Position numbers and translations under genes: made by a program
Virus record (IMG/VR): IMGVR_UViG_3300036804_000178
Span: 1 to 37,834 of that record
Origin: a virus
Reading direction: 5' to 3' (one strand)
Length of the DNA: 37,834 nucleotides
In this document: positions 1 to 7,338 of the stretch, one piece after another
Layout of the letters: every line of letters starts with the position of its first letter
How positions within the stretch are numbered: position 1 is the first letter of the stretch
Notes under the pieces: generated by a model
What the model was told of the DNA's origin: nothing
Database searches by the model: none
Seen by the model: only the letters and a program-made list of their open reading frames with translations

Positions 1-127
1 GCAGGATCGGCGTGATGAGGCCCGACAACGCGTTCATCTGCGACAATTTCGCGCCGAGGGCAGCGGTCGTGCCTGCGCCCTGCGCTGCCTGCGCTTGGCC
101 GGCCTGCTGCATCGCTGGCCCCATGCC
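1..127. repeat. Terminal direct repeat (left copy), circular-closure overlap
   Basis: These 127 bases are identical to 37708-37834. They lie inside one reading frame that continues without a break from one end of the window to the other. The simplest reading is an assembly overlap of a circular (or terminally redundant, circularly permuted) phage genome, with 127 being a common assembler k-mer length. A true short terminal repeat is possible but less likely because it sits inside a gene. Confidence 0.95.
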
Positions 128-343
128 CCATGCGCCCTGCGGCGTGCCGGCGAGCAGCGCGTTGAACCGCCCCGGGTCGAGCGCGCCTGTATTGGGATCG
201 ATCGCCTGCTGGTAGGCATTCGCCTGGGCTTGCTGCGCCTGGAAATTGCGCAGCGCATTGACGTTGGCGAGCGACTGCGAAAACAGGTTCGGGTTCGCCG
301 ATGCCGGGTTGGCAAAGACCTGCTCGAGGGCGCCCGCGCTCAT
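1..343 (-). CDS. Large ejection/internal virion protein, N-terminal part (runs across the circle join)
   Basis: This is the first part of a protein of about 676 residues that continues at 37834 and ends at 36020 once the circle is closed. It starts with ATG at 343 (MSAGALEQVFANP), sharing one base with the stop of the upstream gene (TGATG). The N-terminal region is rich in Gln, Ala and Asn (NFQAQQAQANAYQQ), typical of internal virion proteins. It lies between two putative ejection proteins, in the position of P22 gp20 within the P22 gp7-gp20-gp16 order. Position and composition suggest a DNA ejection (pilot) protein; no catalytic domain was recognised. The reading frame is seen directly; the role is inferred from order. 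Confidence 0.75.
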   Translation of the reverse strand, partial: MSAGALEQVFANPASANPNLFSQSLANVNALRNFQAQQAQANAYQQAIDPNTGALDPGRFNALLAGTPQGAWGMGPAMQQAGQAQAAQGAGTTAALGAKLSQMNALSGLITPIL

Positions 344-678
344 CAGCCAATCCCCCGATGCCGCCTGCGCGCAACTGCAGGAATGCTGGCGATCGCGTGT
401 ACGGGATGCATCAGCCCGAGGTTCGCGGCGTGCCAGGCGTCGCGCACCGTCGCCAGCGCGTGGTCCGGATGGATGTCAGGATGGCGGCTGCGCAACAGGC
501 GGTAAGCGTCACGCACGAAGCCCGCGGCCTTTGGATCGTCGAACGCGTCGCCCATCCTCGCGTGCAACCCCTCGTGCTGGCTCTTATCGAAGTCTGCTTT
601 CGGCACCGGCACGCGCGCGGAGATGTGCTCTGGCTCGGGATCTGCAGCAGCAGCCTGTCCGAGGGCGCCTGCGCTCAT
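343..678 (-). CDS. Small protein between ejection genes
   Basis: A 111-residue protein of unknown function. ATG at 678 is chosen because it overlaps the upstream stop as ATGA; an in-frame GTG at 684 is also possible. The start region (MSAGALGQAAAADP) closely resembles that of the next gene (MSAGALEQVFANP). The middle holds a run of short helices rich in His and Asp (RMGDAFDDPKAAGFVRDAYRL, HPDIHPDHALATVRDAWHAA). No membrane segment or enzyme motif is seen. Tight coupling on both sides to ejection-type proteins makes a virion or virion-assembly role likely, but this is inferred only from position. Confidence 0.7.
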   Translation of the reverse strand: MSAGALGQAAAADPEPEHISARVPVPKADFDKSQHEGLHARMGDAFDDPKAAGFVRDAYRLLRSRHPDIHPDHALATVRDAWHAANLGLMHPVHAIASIPAVARRRHRGIG

Positions 679-1391
679 GTCCACCCGCTCTCGCCTGTGT
701 TGATCGCCGGGTTGCTGGCAGCGGCGGCACTGATCGTTGAGCCAGTGCCGCTGCTGCCCATCAGCGCATTCATGATGTAGGGGTTGCTGGAGAGGTTGGT
801 GAGCGAGTTGGTCGCCCCCGCGACGCCAGACCCTGTCACCCCCGCCGAGGCTGCCTGTGCCTGGCCGATGCTCGCCGCCGTGTTGGCGACGTTAGATCCC
901 GCACCCACTGCCGCGTTGGCGCCGATGCCGGTCAGCTGTGAGAGCATGTTGTAGCGGTTGTTCTGGTTCGCCCAGTAGTCGTTGAAGTAGTTCTGGTAAT
1001 TGCTCTGCGCGGCGCCCGTGGCGTAGTTCGCCGCCCCCATCAGGGCTGCGCCCGAGACGCCGAGGCCACGAGCCGCGGCGGCGTTCTGCGTGCTCAGCAG
1101 CCCCTGCTGCAGCGTGAACTGGTAGCCGGGCATATTGGCGATCTGGCTGAGATCGGTCGGTGCCGGCTGCCCGAGCGCGCCAGACTGTAGCTCGGCGGTC
1201 AGTTCGTTGCCTGCTGTCTGGCCCATCGTGGAGTAGGGCTGCGCCATCGCCTGCTCGGTCGAGAGCGCCTGCTGGTTAGTTTGTGCCGCCGCCTGCTGGC
1301 CTGACGACGAGATCAGCGCGCCACCGATCGAGCCAGCGGCGCCGACTCCGGCAGCGGCTATCCCGGCGGTTGCTGCTGCTCCGAGACCCAT
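675..1391 (-). CDS. Gly/Ala-rich DNA ejection protein (P22 gp7-like position; often named DNA transfer protein)
   Basis: A 238-residue protein rich in Ala, Gly, Asn and Gln, with a hydrophobic Gly/Ala N-terminus (residues 1-30) that could insert in a membrane. The middle carries the pattern MPGYQFTLQQGLLSTQNAAAARG followed by SGAALMGAANYATG and NYQNYFNDYW, which I recognise from a widespread family of podophage and lambdoid proteins annotated as DNA transfer or tail-associated. Such proteins are packed in the capsid and released with DNA into the cell envelope. It overlaps the downstream gene by four bases and its start at 1391 abuts the stop of the sulfotransferase-GNAT gene. Family likeness is strong; the ejection role is family knowledge. 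Confidence 0.8.
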   Translation of the reverse strand: MGLGAAATAGIAAAGVGAAGSIGGALISSSGQQAAAQTNQQALSTEQAMAQPYSTMGQTAGNELTAELQSGALGQPAPTDLSQIANMPGYQFTLQQGLLSTQNAAAARGLGVSGAALMGAANYATGAAQSNYQNYFNDYWANQNNRYNMLSQLTGIGANAAVGAGSNVANTAASIGQAQAASAGVTGSGVAGATNSLTNLSSNPYIMNALMGSSGTGSTISAAAASNPAINTGESGWT

Positions 1392-2461
1392 CAGGCTGCC
1401 TCCAACCGATAGAGCGTGCCGATCTCTTCGGCGCCGAGACGGCGGTAATAGGCGCCGAGCCGCGGACCGAGGCCCCGGTTGCCGGTGCGCATGTAGATCT
1501 GATCAACGCCTCTCGCACGCAGCGCCTCGTTCGCCGCGCGCTGCAGCCGCATGCCGAGGTTGCGGATTTCGGGCGAGGCAAAGAAGATCGTGTGCTGCGC
1601 TTCGGTGAGGTCGGGACTGTCGAACGACGGCGCGACGATGGAGAGCAAGTAGCCGAACATGCGCCCGTTGCAGCGCGCCGTCATGATCTGCAGCGCGCCG
1701 ATCTCGTAGAGCGTCTTGAGCAGCGGCAGGTTCTTGCGCTGCCAGTCGTCGGGTGCCTGGTCGGTCTGGATCAGATGCTCGGCAAACAACGCGCGGGCCT
1801 CGAGATGGGCGACGAACGTCTCGCACTGGAAGGTCACGCCGTCACCAGCGTCCACAGACACGGGCTGCATCGCCTGCACGATGCGGTGCCGCACCGTCTT
1901 GCCGAGCTTGTCGAGCTGCGGCTTGTGCGCCGTCATGTAACGGAACAGCGCCGGTACATCGATCTGCAGATTGAGGCCCGCATAGCCCTGCCACCACAGC
2001 GGATCATGCCGGTACGGCAGACAGTGCTCAAAGAGCCGCGCGCAGCCTTCCTCGGTCGCAAGGTCGCGGTAGCTGACCGACAGCACGCCGGGTACGCGTG
2101 CTTCGACCTGGTCGAGCTTGTGGTCGAGGTAATGCAGGTGCCGCTCGAGCTTGTCCGCATCGAACGCGACGGGCACCCCCAGCAGTAGGGAAGCGAGGCT
2201 CTCCTCGACCGGACGGCGGATGACGGCAACGCGCGCATCGGGGCGCACCTTCAGCAGGTAGCGCCAGAACGGCGCGGCACAGGTCTCGATGGTACCGGTC
2301 GCGGGCATCGAGAGCCACGAGCGGATGTCCTCGAGGCTGCGCAGATGGCGCACCTCCTCGTGGCCGCAGATCCAGCCGTTGTAGGAGAGAAAGCGACTGC
2401 ACCAGTAGGTGCGGCTGCGCGGCAGCGCGAAGATCACGAAGGGAGGTGCAGTGCCGCTCAT
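1391..2461 (-). CDS. Two-domain protein: sulfotransferase-like P-loop domain fused to GNAT-like acetyltransferase domain
   Basis: A 356-residue protein; ATG at 2461 overlaps the upstream stop as ATGA. Residues 7-30 (IFALPRSRTYWCSR) match the 5'-phosphosulfate-binding loop of sulfotransferases, and VIRRPVEESLASL at 80-92 matches their second PAPS contact (R...S). Residues about 210-356 look like a GNAT fold: a conserved strand pair around GRMFGYLLSIV (266-276), a helix at NLGMRLQRAANEALRARG, then YMRTGNRGLGPRLGAYYRRLGAEE, where GNATs place the last strand and helix. It sits inside the neck/ejection operon, where T7-like phages place gp13-type proteins that also have a GNAT-like fold. It may be a virion protein or modify a host or virion product. 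The substrate is unknown, and the fusion is unusual. Confidence 0.72.
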   Translation of the reverse strand: MSGTAPPFVIFALPRSRTYWCSRFLSYNGWICGHEEVRHLRSLEDIRSWLSMPATGTIETCAAPFWRYLLKVRPDARVAVIRRPVEESLASLLLGVPVAFDADKLERHLHYLDHKLDQVEARVPGVLSVSYRDLATEEGCARLFEHCLPYRHDPLWWQGYAGLNLQIDVPALFRYMTAHKPQLDKLGKTVRHRIVQAMQPVSVDAGDGVTFQCETFVAHLEARALFAEHLIQTDQAPDDWQRKNLPLLKTLYEIGALQIMTARCNGRMFGYLLSIVAPSFDSPDLTEAQHTIFFASPEIRNLGMRLQRAANEALRARGVDQIYMRTGNRGLGPRLGAYYRRLGAEEIGTLYRLEAA

Positions 2462-2709
2462 GCGGGAGGAGTTCCTGCGGCGCTCTGCAACGTCGTCACC
2501 TGCGTCTGCAGCGCCGAAACCTGCTGCTGCAGCGCATTGATGTTGTTGAGCAGCGAGAACAGGAAGCGGAAGGCAACGGGGCTCAGCGTGCCGTCCGGCG
2601 ACACGAATGGGCTGATCGGCGAGATCATGCCCTGGCTGGCATACATGCCGCCGAGCTGCGTGGTGAGCGGAATGCCGGAGCGCGGTACGATGGGCGTCGT
2701 GCCGCTCAT
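2458..2709 (-). CDS. Small coiled-coil virion-associated protein
   Basis: An 83-residue protein starting with ATG at 2709 in an ATGA overlap. The N-terminus (MSGTTPIVPRSGIPLTT) resembles those of the coat protein and tail fibre. The segment SPDGTLSPVAFRFLFSLLNN is followed by a clear coiled coil with leucine/valine heptads (INALQQQVSALQTQVTTLQ, residues about 57-75). Short phage proteins of this build usually form trimers and sit at the tail or fibre attachment. It is translationally coupled on both sides. The exact role is not known; a tail adaptor or chaperone fits best. Confidence 0.7.
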   Translation of the reverse strand: MSGTTPIVPRSGIPLTTQLGGMYASQGMISPISPFVSPDGTLSPVAFRFLFSLLNNINALQQQVSALQTQVTTLQSAAGTPPA

Positions 2710-2978
2710 GTGCAATCACCCTGCAGCATGCACTCGCCGTCGTTGTTCATCACGCGCCAGTAGGTCGCGCGCTCCGGCAGCACCGGCTCGTCGCCGTAGA
2801 AGATGCGATTGAAAAAGCCCTCCGGCAGGCTTTCCGCCATGACCCTGGCGCCATTGGCCTGTGCGTCGCACGTCGCCGGCATCACGCCATCGAAGAACGC
2901 CAGCGACGCGAGGCTGCCCGCGTGCCGCTCCATTTCGCGCACCAGACGTCGCTGCAGAGAGAGGCTGTGCATGATCAT
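2706..2978 (-). CDS. Conserved phage protein of the tail operon, unknown function
   Basis: A 90-residue protein; ATG at 2978 overlaps the stop of the gp10-like gene as ATGA, which rejects the longer open frame upstream. The N-terminal helix (LQRRLVREMERHAGSLASLAFFDG) is followed by a compact domain with three cysteines (C37, C83, C89). The pattern of a start helix, a DG..P..CD turn and a final YWR...DG strand recalls small structural proteins in other tailed phages, but I cannot name a family. Its place directly after the tail hub gene suggests a virion or assembly role. Confidence 0.65.
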   Translation of the reverse strand: MIMHSLSLQRRLVREMERHAGSLASLAFFDGVMPATCDAQANGARVMAESLPEGFFNRIFYGDEPVLPERATYWRVMNNDGECMLQGDCT

Positions 2979-4435
2979 GTCGCGCTCTTCACCACGTCGA
3001 TCCAGGCGCCGTTGAGCGTCGCCTCCCCCTGGCCCGACCACGTCAGGCGGAATACGCGGTCGCGCGCATAGCCGAGCCGGCGCCACTGGTATTGTGAGAT
3101 CGGTACCGACCAGGGATTGCTCTGCGCATCTTGCGTCAGCGGCGTGCCGAACGTGTTGCCGCCGTCGTCGGACCAGTCGAGCGTGATGCCGTCGGGCGAC
3201 AGCTGGCTGCCGTCGATCGCCGCGGTGAACCGGGGATAATGCACGCGGTTGCCGTCGTCGACGCTGTGCGGCCATGCGCGCTGGCGGATGATCGTGGTGC
3301 CCGCGTCGGTGTAGACCCGCGGGTGGATCTGCAGGATGCGCGGCCCGGTGCGGTCGCCGGCCAGCACCATGTTCTCGAAGGGGATCACCTGGGAAACTCC
3401 GGAGAGCCCGGCTGTGCAGTAAGGCAGCCAGGGCGTCGAGAGGTCGCCGTAAGTACGCTTGTGCCACATCTGCGTCGACGCATCGAACGCCCACCACGCG
3501 TTACCGGACGGGAAATAGATGCCAACCGTCTCGTGGCCGCCGATCTGGTAGGCCATGCCGATCGCGTCAGCGAGCGTGGGATAGGTGCTCCACTCGTTCT
3601 CGACGGCGAAGTTGGACACGCGTTGCGCGCCGAAGCCCTGCCCGCGCATCATCATGTTGCGACCCCAGCGGTCCTGGCTGAGCCAGTAGAGCGCGTTGTC
3701 TGCGATCACCACGCACATGAAGGAGACGCAGCCCTGCTGGAGGATGGAGGAGGGCATGCGCTGCCAGGGGAAGTCCGGCGCGCCTGAGTTGAACCAGATC
3801 TCCGCAGTCGAGTTGCCAAGGAGCCAGATGTTGTCGTGGAGAGCCGCGACGCAGACGAGATAATCGTTCCAACCTTCCTTGCCGGCGAAGTAGAGCGGGT
3901 TAAACGGTGTCAGCGCGTTGGATGTGGTTGTGTAGAAGGTCGGCGTGCCGGGCCAGTTGAAGATCAGGAATGTATCGATGTAGTCGACGCGCGAGCTGCC
4001 GTAGAATGCCGGGTCGCTGATCGGCTGCAGGCTGCCAGCCGTGAGGGCGGCAAGCGGCGCGTAGTAGCCGTTGGCCGTGCCGTCGACCAGCACCACATCC
4101 GTTTGATTGTCGCAGATCGACACGGGATAGCCGCTGTTGGAAGCGAGCGTGCCGAGCAGCACGTAGTCGCTATTGCCGCCGCCGTTCCACTTGATCACGG
4201 ACTGGCCGATGACCGCGATCACCGCGCCATTGGAAGCCTGATAGATGCCGCGCACGTAGCCCGAGAAAGTGCCGGTGTAGTCCGACTGCACGTAAAGCCC
4301 CGGCGCGGGATAATGCGAGACCGGGAACGGCGCGTCTTTCGGGTTCGGTTCCGGATATAAATTCACACAGGATTGAGCATTCGCTATAAGTCCCCTGGCC
4401 TCATACGCCCCCTGAATTAGTGGGAGTTGTGCCAT
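2975..4435 (-). CDS. P22 gp10-like tail hub / packaged DNA stabilisation protein
   Basis: A 486-residue protein close in length to P22 gp10 (472). The chosen ATG at 4435 gives MAQLPLIQGAYEARGLIANAQ, the characteristic beginning of this family (short strand, then SCVNLYPE and a YPAPGL turn). The body is a beta-rich repeat (propeller-like) sequence with many Trp, Tyr and Gly. In P22 this protein forms the hexameric tail hub under the portal/gp4 ring and keeps packaged DNA from leaking. Its place after a gp4-like gene supports the call. The open frame extends 33 codons upstream, but those residues are not family-like. The 133 bp before it (4436-4568) is one of the few gaps in this operon. Confidence 0.85.
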   Translation of the reverse strand: MAQLPLIQGAYEARGLIANAQSCVNLYPEPNPKDAPFPVSHYPAPGLYVQSDYTGTFSGYVRGIYQASNGAVIAVIGQSVIKWNGGGNSDYVLLGTLASNSGYPVSICDNQTDVVLVDGTANGYYAPLAALTAGSLQPISDPAFYGSSRVDYIDTFLIFNWPGTPTFYTTTSNALTPFNPLYFAGKEGWNDYLVCVAALHDNIWLLGNSTAEIWFNSGAPDFPWQRMPSSILQQGCVSFMCVVIADNALYWLSQDRWGRNMMMRGQGFGAQRVSNFAVENEWSTYPTLADAIGMAYQIGGHETVGIYFPSGNAWWAFDASTQMWHKRTYGDLSTPWLPYCTAGLSGVSQVIPFENMVLAGDRTGPRILQIHPRVYTDAGTTIIRQRAWPHSVDDGNRVHYPRFTAAIDGSQLSPDGITLDWSDDGGNTFGTPLTQDAQSNPWSVPISQYQWRRLGYARDRVFRLTWSGQGEATLNGAWIDVVKSAT

Positions 4436-4568
4436 TACGCTGCCACTCTCGATACGGACGCCGGCATAACCAGTAGCGGACGCGCGAAGACTTGATGTGG
4501 TCGAGGCGGAGTGCCGTCCACCTGCCAAATGCACGGCAAGTCAAATCTTCTGCCATGCATCAACCTTA

Positions 4569-5213
4569 TCACTTTCCGGTCTCCTCTGGCAGCCGCGCCT
4601 CGATTTCCCTGATGCGCTGCAGCAGATGACCGATCGTTGACAGCGGCGCATATTCCATGCGGTTGGCGAGGCGGTCGTGACCGAGTGCGAGCTTGCGCAA
4701 GCCGGCTACCTCCTGACGCAACGCAACTGCCTGGACCATCGCGATATGGGCTTTCTGCGCAACGCCGGCACAGTCGTCCGCCAGGGCCTGGTGATCTGCC
4801 TGCATGGCATACTCTGGTGCCTGCTCCAGACGCTGCACGCGGCGCACTACGTCGGCATGCAAGGCAAGCGCCTCAGCGTGCGCCTCTTGCAGCGCATCCG
4901 CCTTCGCCGCCAGGGGCCCCCTGATCTCTAGCATCAACTGCATCAGCGCGGCGACGTGTGCGAGCGGCGCCCACTCTTTCTCGTTGCGCTGGCGCTCGTG
5001 CATCGCCAGCATGCGCTCGATCGCATCAAGGCGCGTTGCGTGCGCCGTAAGCTTCACTTCATTGCCGACGCCTGCGGGGTCCGGCGTGAGAGCCGCGTGC
5101 ATGGCGATCTCGACGGCGCCCTGCAACAGTGCGAAGCCCTTGTTGAGATCGGCGGCAGAGAGCGGCTGGCCCTTCTTGAACTCAGGAAGCCGGAGGTCGG
5201 GGAGGTGGCTCAT
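4569..5213 (-). CDS. Helical coiled-coil protein between gp4-like and gp10-like genes
   Basis: A 214-residue, largely alpha-helical protein with long amphipathic stretches (residues 55-75, 95-135, 150-200) and little Cys or Trp. The N-terminus (LPEFKKGQPLSAADLNKGF) matches a phrase (F..G..L(S/T)A.DLN) common at the start of phage neck and fibre proteins. The Shine-Dalgarno sequence GAGGTG overlaps the stop of the gp4-like gene. P22 encodes its trimeric tail needle (gp26) after gp10, whereas this gene comes before gp10; it could be a needle-like or fibre-base protein, or an assembly factor. No enzyme motif is seen. The 133-bp gap after it may hold an unrecognised control signal. Confidence 0.65.
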   Translation of the reverse strand: MSHLPDLRLPEFKKGQPLSAADLNKGFALLQGAVEIAMHAALTPDPAGVGNEVKLTAHATRLDAIERMLAMHERQRNEKEWAPLAHVAALMQLMLEIRGPLAAKADALQEAHAEALALHADVVRRVQRLEQAPEYAMQADHQALADDCAGVAQKAHIAMVQAVALRQEVAGLRKLALGHDRLANRMEYAPLSTIGHLLQRIREIEARLPEETGK

Positions 5214-5219
5214 GGCACC

Positions 5220-6038
5220 TCACGACAGCACTGTGGTCGGGATACCGGCTGCCAGTTCCGGGTAAAAGCCGCCCATCGGATTTTTCATCCTGCCGCGGCC
5301 GCGCAATGCAGATGGCATGCGCAAGGGCTGCAACGCGAAGTTCACTTTCCGAAGCGTGTTGAGGCTCGCGCGTGCTGCAGCGGCGACGCCCTGATTGACC
5401 GGCAAGCCGTAGTTGGTGATCAGGATGAGCGCGAGGTTGTACATGATCGCCAGTTGCGTCTCTGCCGGCAGCAGCGTGTCAAAATCGATCGACAGCGCCT
5501 CTTCCGACGCCATGTCGATCGCCTGCTGAAAGCCGATGTAGAGCGAAAAGAGCGGCTGCATCGGGATCGGCCAGATGTAGAGCGTCCCGTACGGCACCGT
5601 CGGATCGTAGTAGATGAGGCTCGGCCACGACGTCAGGCTCTTGAGGGCGAGCTGGTCGAACTGCTGGCGGCTCTCCAGCACCTGCATCGGGAAGTCGATC
5701 GGGAAGGAATTAGGCCCGCTGCCGACCGCCTGGCGCAGGTAGCAGGACTGCACGTTCGCCGGACGGTAGTTGCCGTGGGTAACGACGGCAGGAGGGGCCG
5801 GCGGCGTGGTGAAGCCCGGCGGCGTTTCGGGGCCAACGGTGTAAGTCGGAATGCCCGGCGGCACCGGAAACATGACGTTGTCGAGGCGGAACACGAGCCA
5901 GCGCGCCTGGCGCCACTGCATCAGCATGAGCGTCAGCAGCGCCTGCGCGTCCGCCTGGTCCTGCGGCAGCGCGGTCTGGCCGACGCCGAGGATGCCCGAC
6001 GCGCGCTGCGCCATGCCGATAATCGTGCTGACCTGCAT
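5220..6038 (-). CDS. P22 gp4-like head completion / tail accessory factor
   Basis: A 272-residue protein starting at ATG 6038 in a TGATG overlap. The N-terminal pattern (AQRASGILGVGQTALPQDQADAQ, then LLTLMLMQWRQARW) is the hallmark of the gp4 / head-to-tail adaptor group: helices that dock on the portal. The second half has the YYDPTVPYGTLYIWPIP strand pair and a final helical segment (LPAETQLAIMYNLALILITNYG), also typical. P22 gp4 (166 residues) binds the portal and is the platform for gp10; this version is longer, with a Pro-rich insert (residues 65-95). Order coat, small genes, gp4, gp10 supports the call. Confidence 0.8.
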   Translation of the reverse strand: MQVSTIIGMAQRASGILGVGQTALPQDQADAQALLTLMLMQWRQARWLVFRLDNVMFPVPPGIPTYTVGPETPPGFTTPPAPPAVVTHGNYRPANVQSCYLRQAVGSGPNSFPIDFPMQVLESRQQFDQLALKSLTSWPSLIYYDPTVPYGTLYIWPIPMQPLFSLYIGFQQAIDMASEEALSIDFDTLLPAETQLAIMYNLALILITNYGLPVNQGVAAAARASLNTLRKVNFALQPLRMPSALRGRGRMKNPMGGFYPELAAGIPTTVLS

Positions 6039-6283
6039 CAGCGCTCCTGGTCCTGGATGGTGCGGATGCCGCGCTTGATGTCGCCGCGGTACTCCCCGGT
6101 GCGCCCGAAGGTGCCGCAGTCGGAGGGCGGGCGGTCCATGTCCTTCGCACCGGGCAGCCCTTCGTCGCCCGGGCCAGCGTCGTAGCGTCCGCCGCCTTTG
6201 CGCTGCGTCTCGCTGCGCTCGATGTGCTCGGACTGACGCGTCCGTGTGCCCCACTCGCCGCGCCGCTCGCTTTCTCGTGCCAT
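6038..6283 (-). CDS. Small highly charged protein, unknown
   Basis: An 81-residue protein packed with Arg, Glu, Asp and Gly and with almost no hydrophobic core, so likely disordered. It begins directly after the stop of the upstream gene (stop 6284, ATG 6283) and ends in a TGATG overlap with the gp4-like gene, so it is almost surely translated. The segment RPPSDCGTFGRTGEYRGDIKRG near the C-terminus looks like a structured tail. No family was recognised. Its place among coat and neck genes suggests a minor head or assembly factor. Confidence 0.6.
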   Translation of the reverse strand: MARESERRGEWGTRTRQSEHIERSETQRKGGGRYDAGPGDEGLPGAKDMDRPPSDCGTFGRTGEYRGDIKRGIRTIQDQER

Positions 6284-6655
6284 CTACTTTCTCCCCTTGA
6301 GAGGTGCGGCTGCCTCGGCCTGCGTCATTTCGCCCCCGGGCAGCACGCCGCCTTCCTTCTCCGCCATGAACGCGATCAGCGCCTGTGACAGCGCCTTGGT
6401 GAAGCCCCGCTCGTCGAGCACCCGCTCGAGCACGCTGCGCAGCAGGAGGGTCGCCGGATCGTTGCCCGACATGGTCGGCGACGGCGTCGGCGGTCGCGCG
6501 CGGTGCGCCTCAGTCGGGCGCTGCCCCCAGCCCTGCAGGTGAAGGACGTTCTCTTTCGCCGCGTCCTCTACGACCTGCGAGCGCCCGTCCGGATGATACA
6601 CCATCCGCGGGTAGTCGTTGCGGCCTGCGTTGCCGGGGGTGACCGATGCACTCAT
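6284..6655 (-). CDS. Conserved head-neck region protein with DYPRMVYHPDG motif
   Basis: A 123-residue protein. The N-terminal part (NDYPRMVYHPDGRSQVVED, ending at GWGQRP near residue 47) is a motif I recognise from many phage proteins encoded near coat and neck genes; a related DYPRLVF phrase occurs near the N-terminus of the tail fibre of this phage. The C-terminal half is helical with acidic and hydrophobic residues (LLLRSVLERVLDERGFTKAL). It is coupled at its start to the homing-type nuclease gene (ATGA). Function unknown; a head-tail or decoration role is inferred. Confidence 0.65.
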   Translation of the reverse strand: MSASVTPGNAGRNDYPRMVYHPDGRSQVVEDAAKENVLHLQGWGQRPTEAHRARPPTPSPTMSGNDPATLLLRSVLERVLDERGFTKALSQALIAFMAEKEGGVLPGGEMTQAEAAAPLKGRK

Positions 6656-7284
6656 GGCATATCCGGCCGAATAGGCCGCGCTGGTAGAAGCAAACGACGT
6701 TCCGGCCAGCCGTATCTAATGCGCGAGAAGATCGTTGTTCGGCTCAGCCCAAACAGTTCAGCAGCTTTCGTAACGCTCATTTTGCCCTCCGGCGTGTCAA
6801 TAAGTCGTGCCGTTCGTCTGTTGCCGGCCTGCTCTTTCCGCGTCGCCCAACGACAGTTGGACGGTCTGTAGCCATCGTTGACGTTGATCCTCTCGAGCGT
6901 GAGACCTTCGCGCCAGGTCGGTCCCATGTCGGTCCAGAAGCGTTCGAAGCTGCTCCAACGCTTGCAGATCTTGATGCCGCGACCACCATACAAGTGGTAG
7001 CTGTCCGTGCCGGGCTTCTCGCAGCGCACCTTCATATGCACCCACGAGCGATAGGCCGAATGCCGGGCCATGCCGTGGACTTCGTTGCGTTTGCTCGCCG
7101 CCTCGCGCATCAGACAGCCACAGCTTCGGGAGCCGCCTCGCTTGAGGTCGCCCCCAAATACTGCGCGCTTCGTCCCGCAATCGCAGACGCAATGCCAGTA
7201 AAGCATTTTGCCCACTTGATGAGACAGCCCAACGACGGCCCACCGGGAGAAACGCTTGCCCGCAAGGTCGATAATCTGTGCCAC
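6652..7284 (-). CDS. Free-standing homing-type endonuclease (SCGCL/AP2-HNH group) with C-terminal HTH
   Basis: A 210-residue protein with a GTG start at 7284 preceded by GAGGGAAG. The N-terminal domain carries DLAGKRFSRWAVVG, then CVCDCGTKRAV and SRSCGCL, the zinc-type repeat of phage homing proteins. The middle holds YGGRGIKICKRWSSFERF, MGP, and LERINVNDGYRPSNCRWAT, the DNA-cleaving/binding core of this family. The C-terminal 40 residues (MSVTKAAELFGLSRTTIFSRI) form a helix-turn-helix like those of NUMOD domains. Such genes are mobile and usually dispensable; here it is inserted between the coat gene and the next neck gene, and it keeps coupling through an ATGA overlap. Family assignment is by motif recognition. 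Confidence 0.82.
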   Translation of the reverse strand: MAQIIDLAGKRFSRWAVVGLSHQVGKMLYWHCVCDCGTKRAVFGGDLKRGGSRSCGCLMREAASKRNEVHGMARHSAYRSWVHMKVRCEKPGTDSYHLYGGRGIKICKRWSSFERFWTDMGPTWREGLTLERINVNDGYRPSNCRWATRKEQAGNRRTARLIDTPEGKMSVTKAAELFGLSRTTIFSRIRYGWPERRLLLPARPIRPDMP

Positions 7285-7338
7285 CAGCTTCCCTCGCTCC
7301 CGCAGAGCAAGAATAGCTGAGTGAGGAGTGATGATCTA

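Noticed and set aside
2461-2719. Upstream extension of the sulfotransferase-GNAT gene
   Set aside because: The added residues are His/Arg/Ala-rich shadow of the coiled-coil gene; the ATGA overlap at 2461 gives a natural start.
6038-6254. Upstream extension of the gp4-like gene
   Set aside because: Family similarity starts at MQVSTIIGMAQ; the extension is a shadow of the 81-residue gene.
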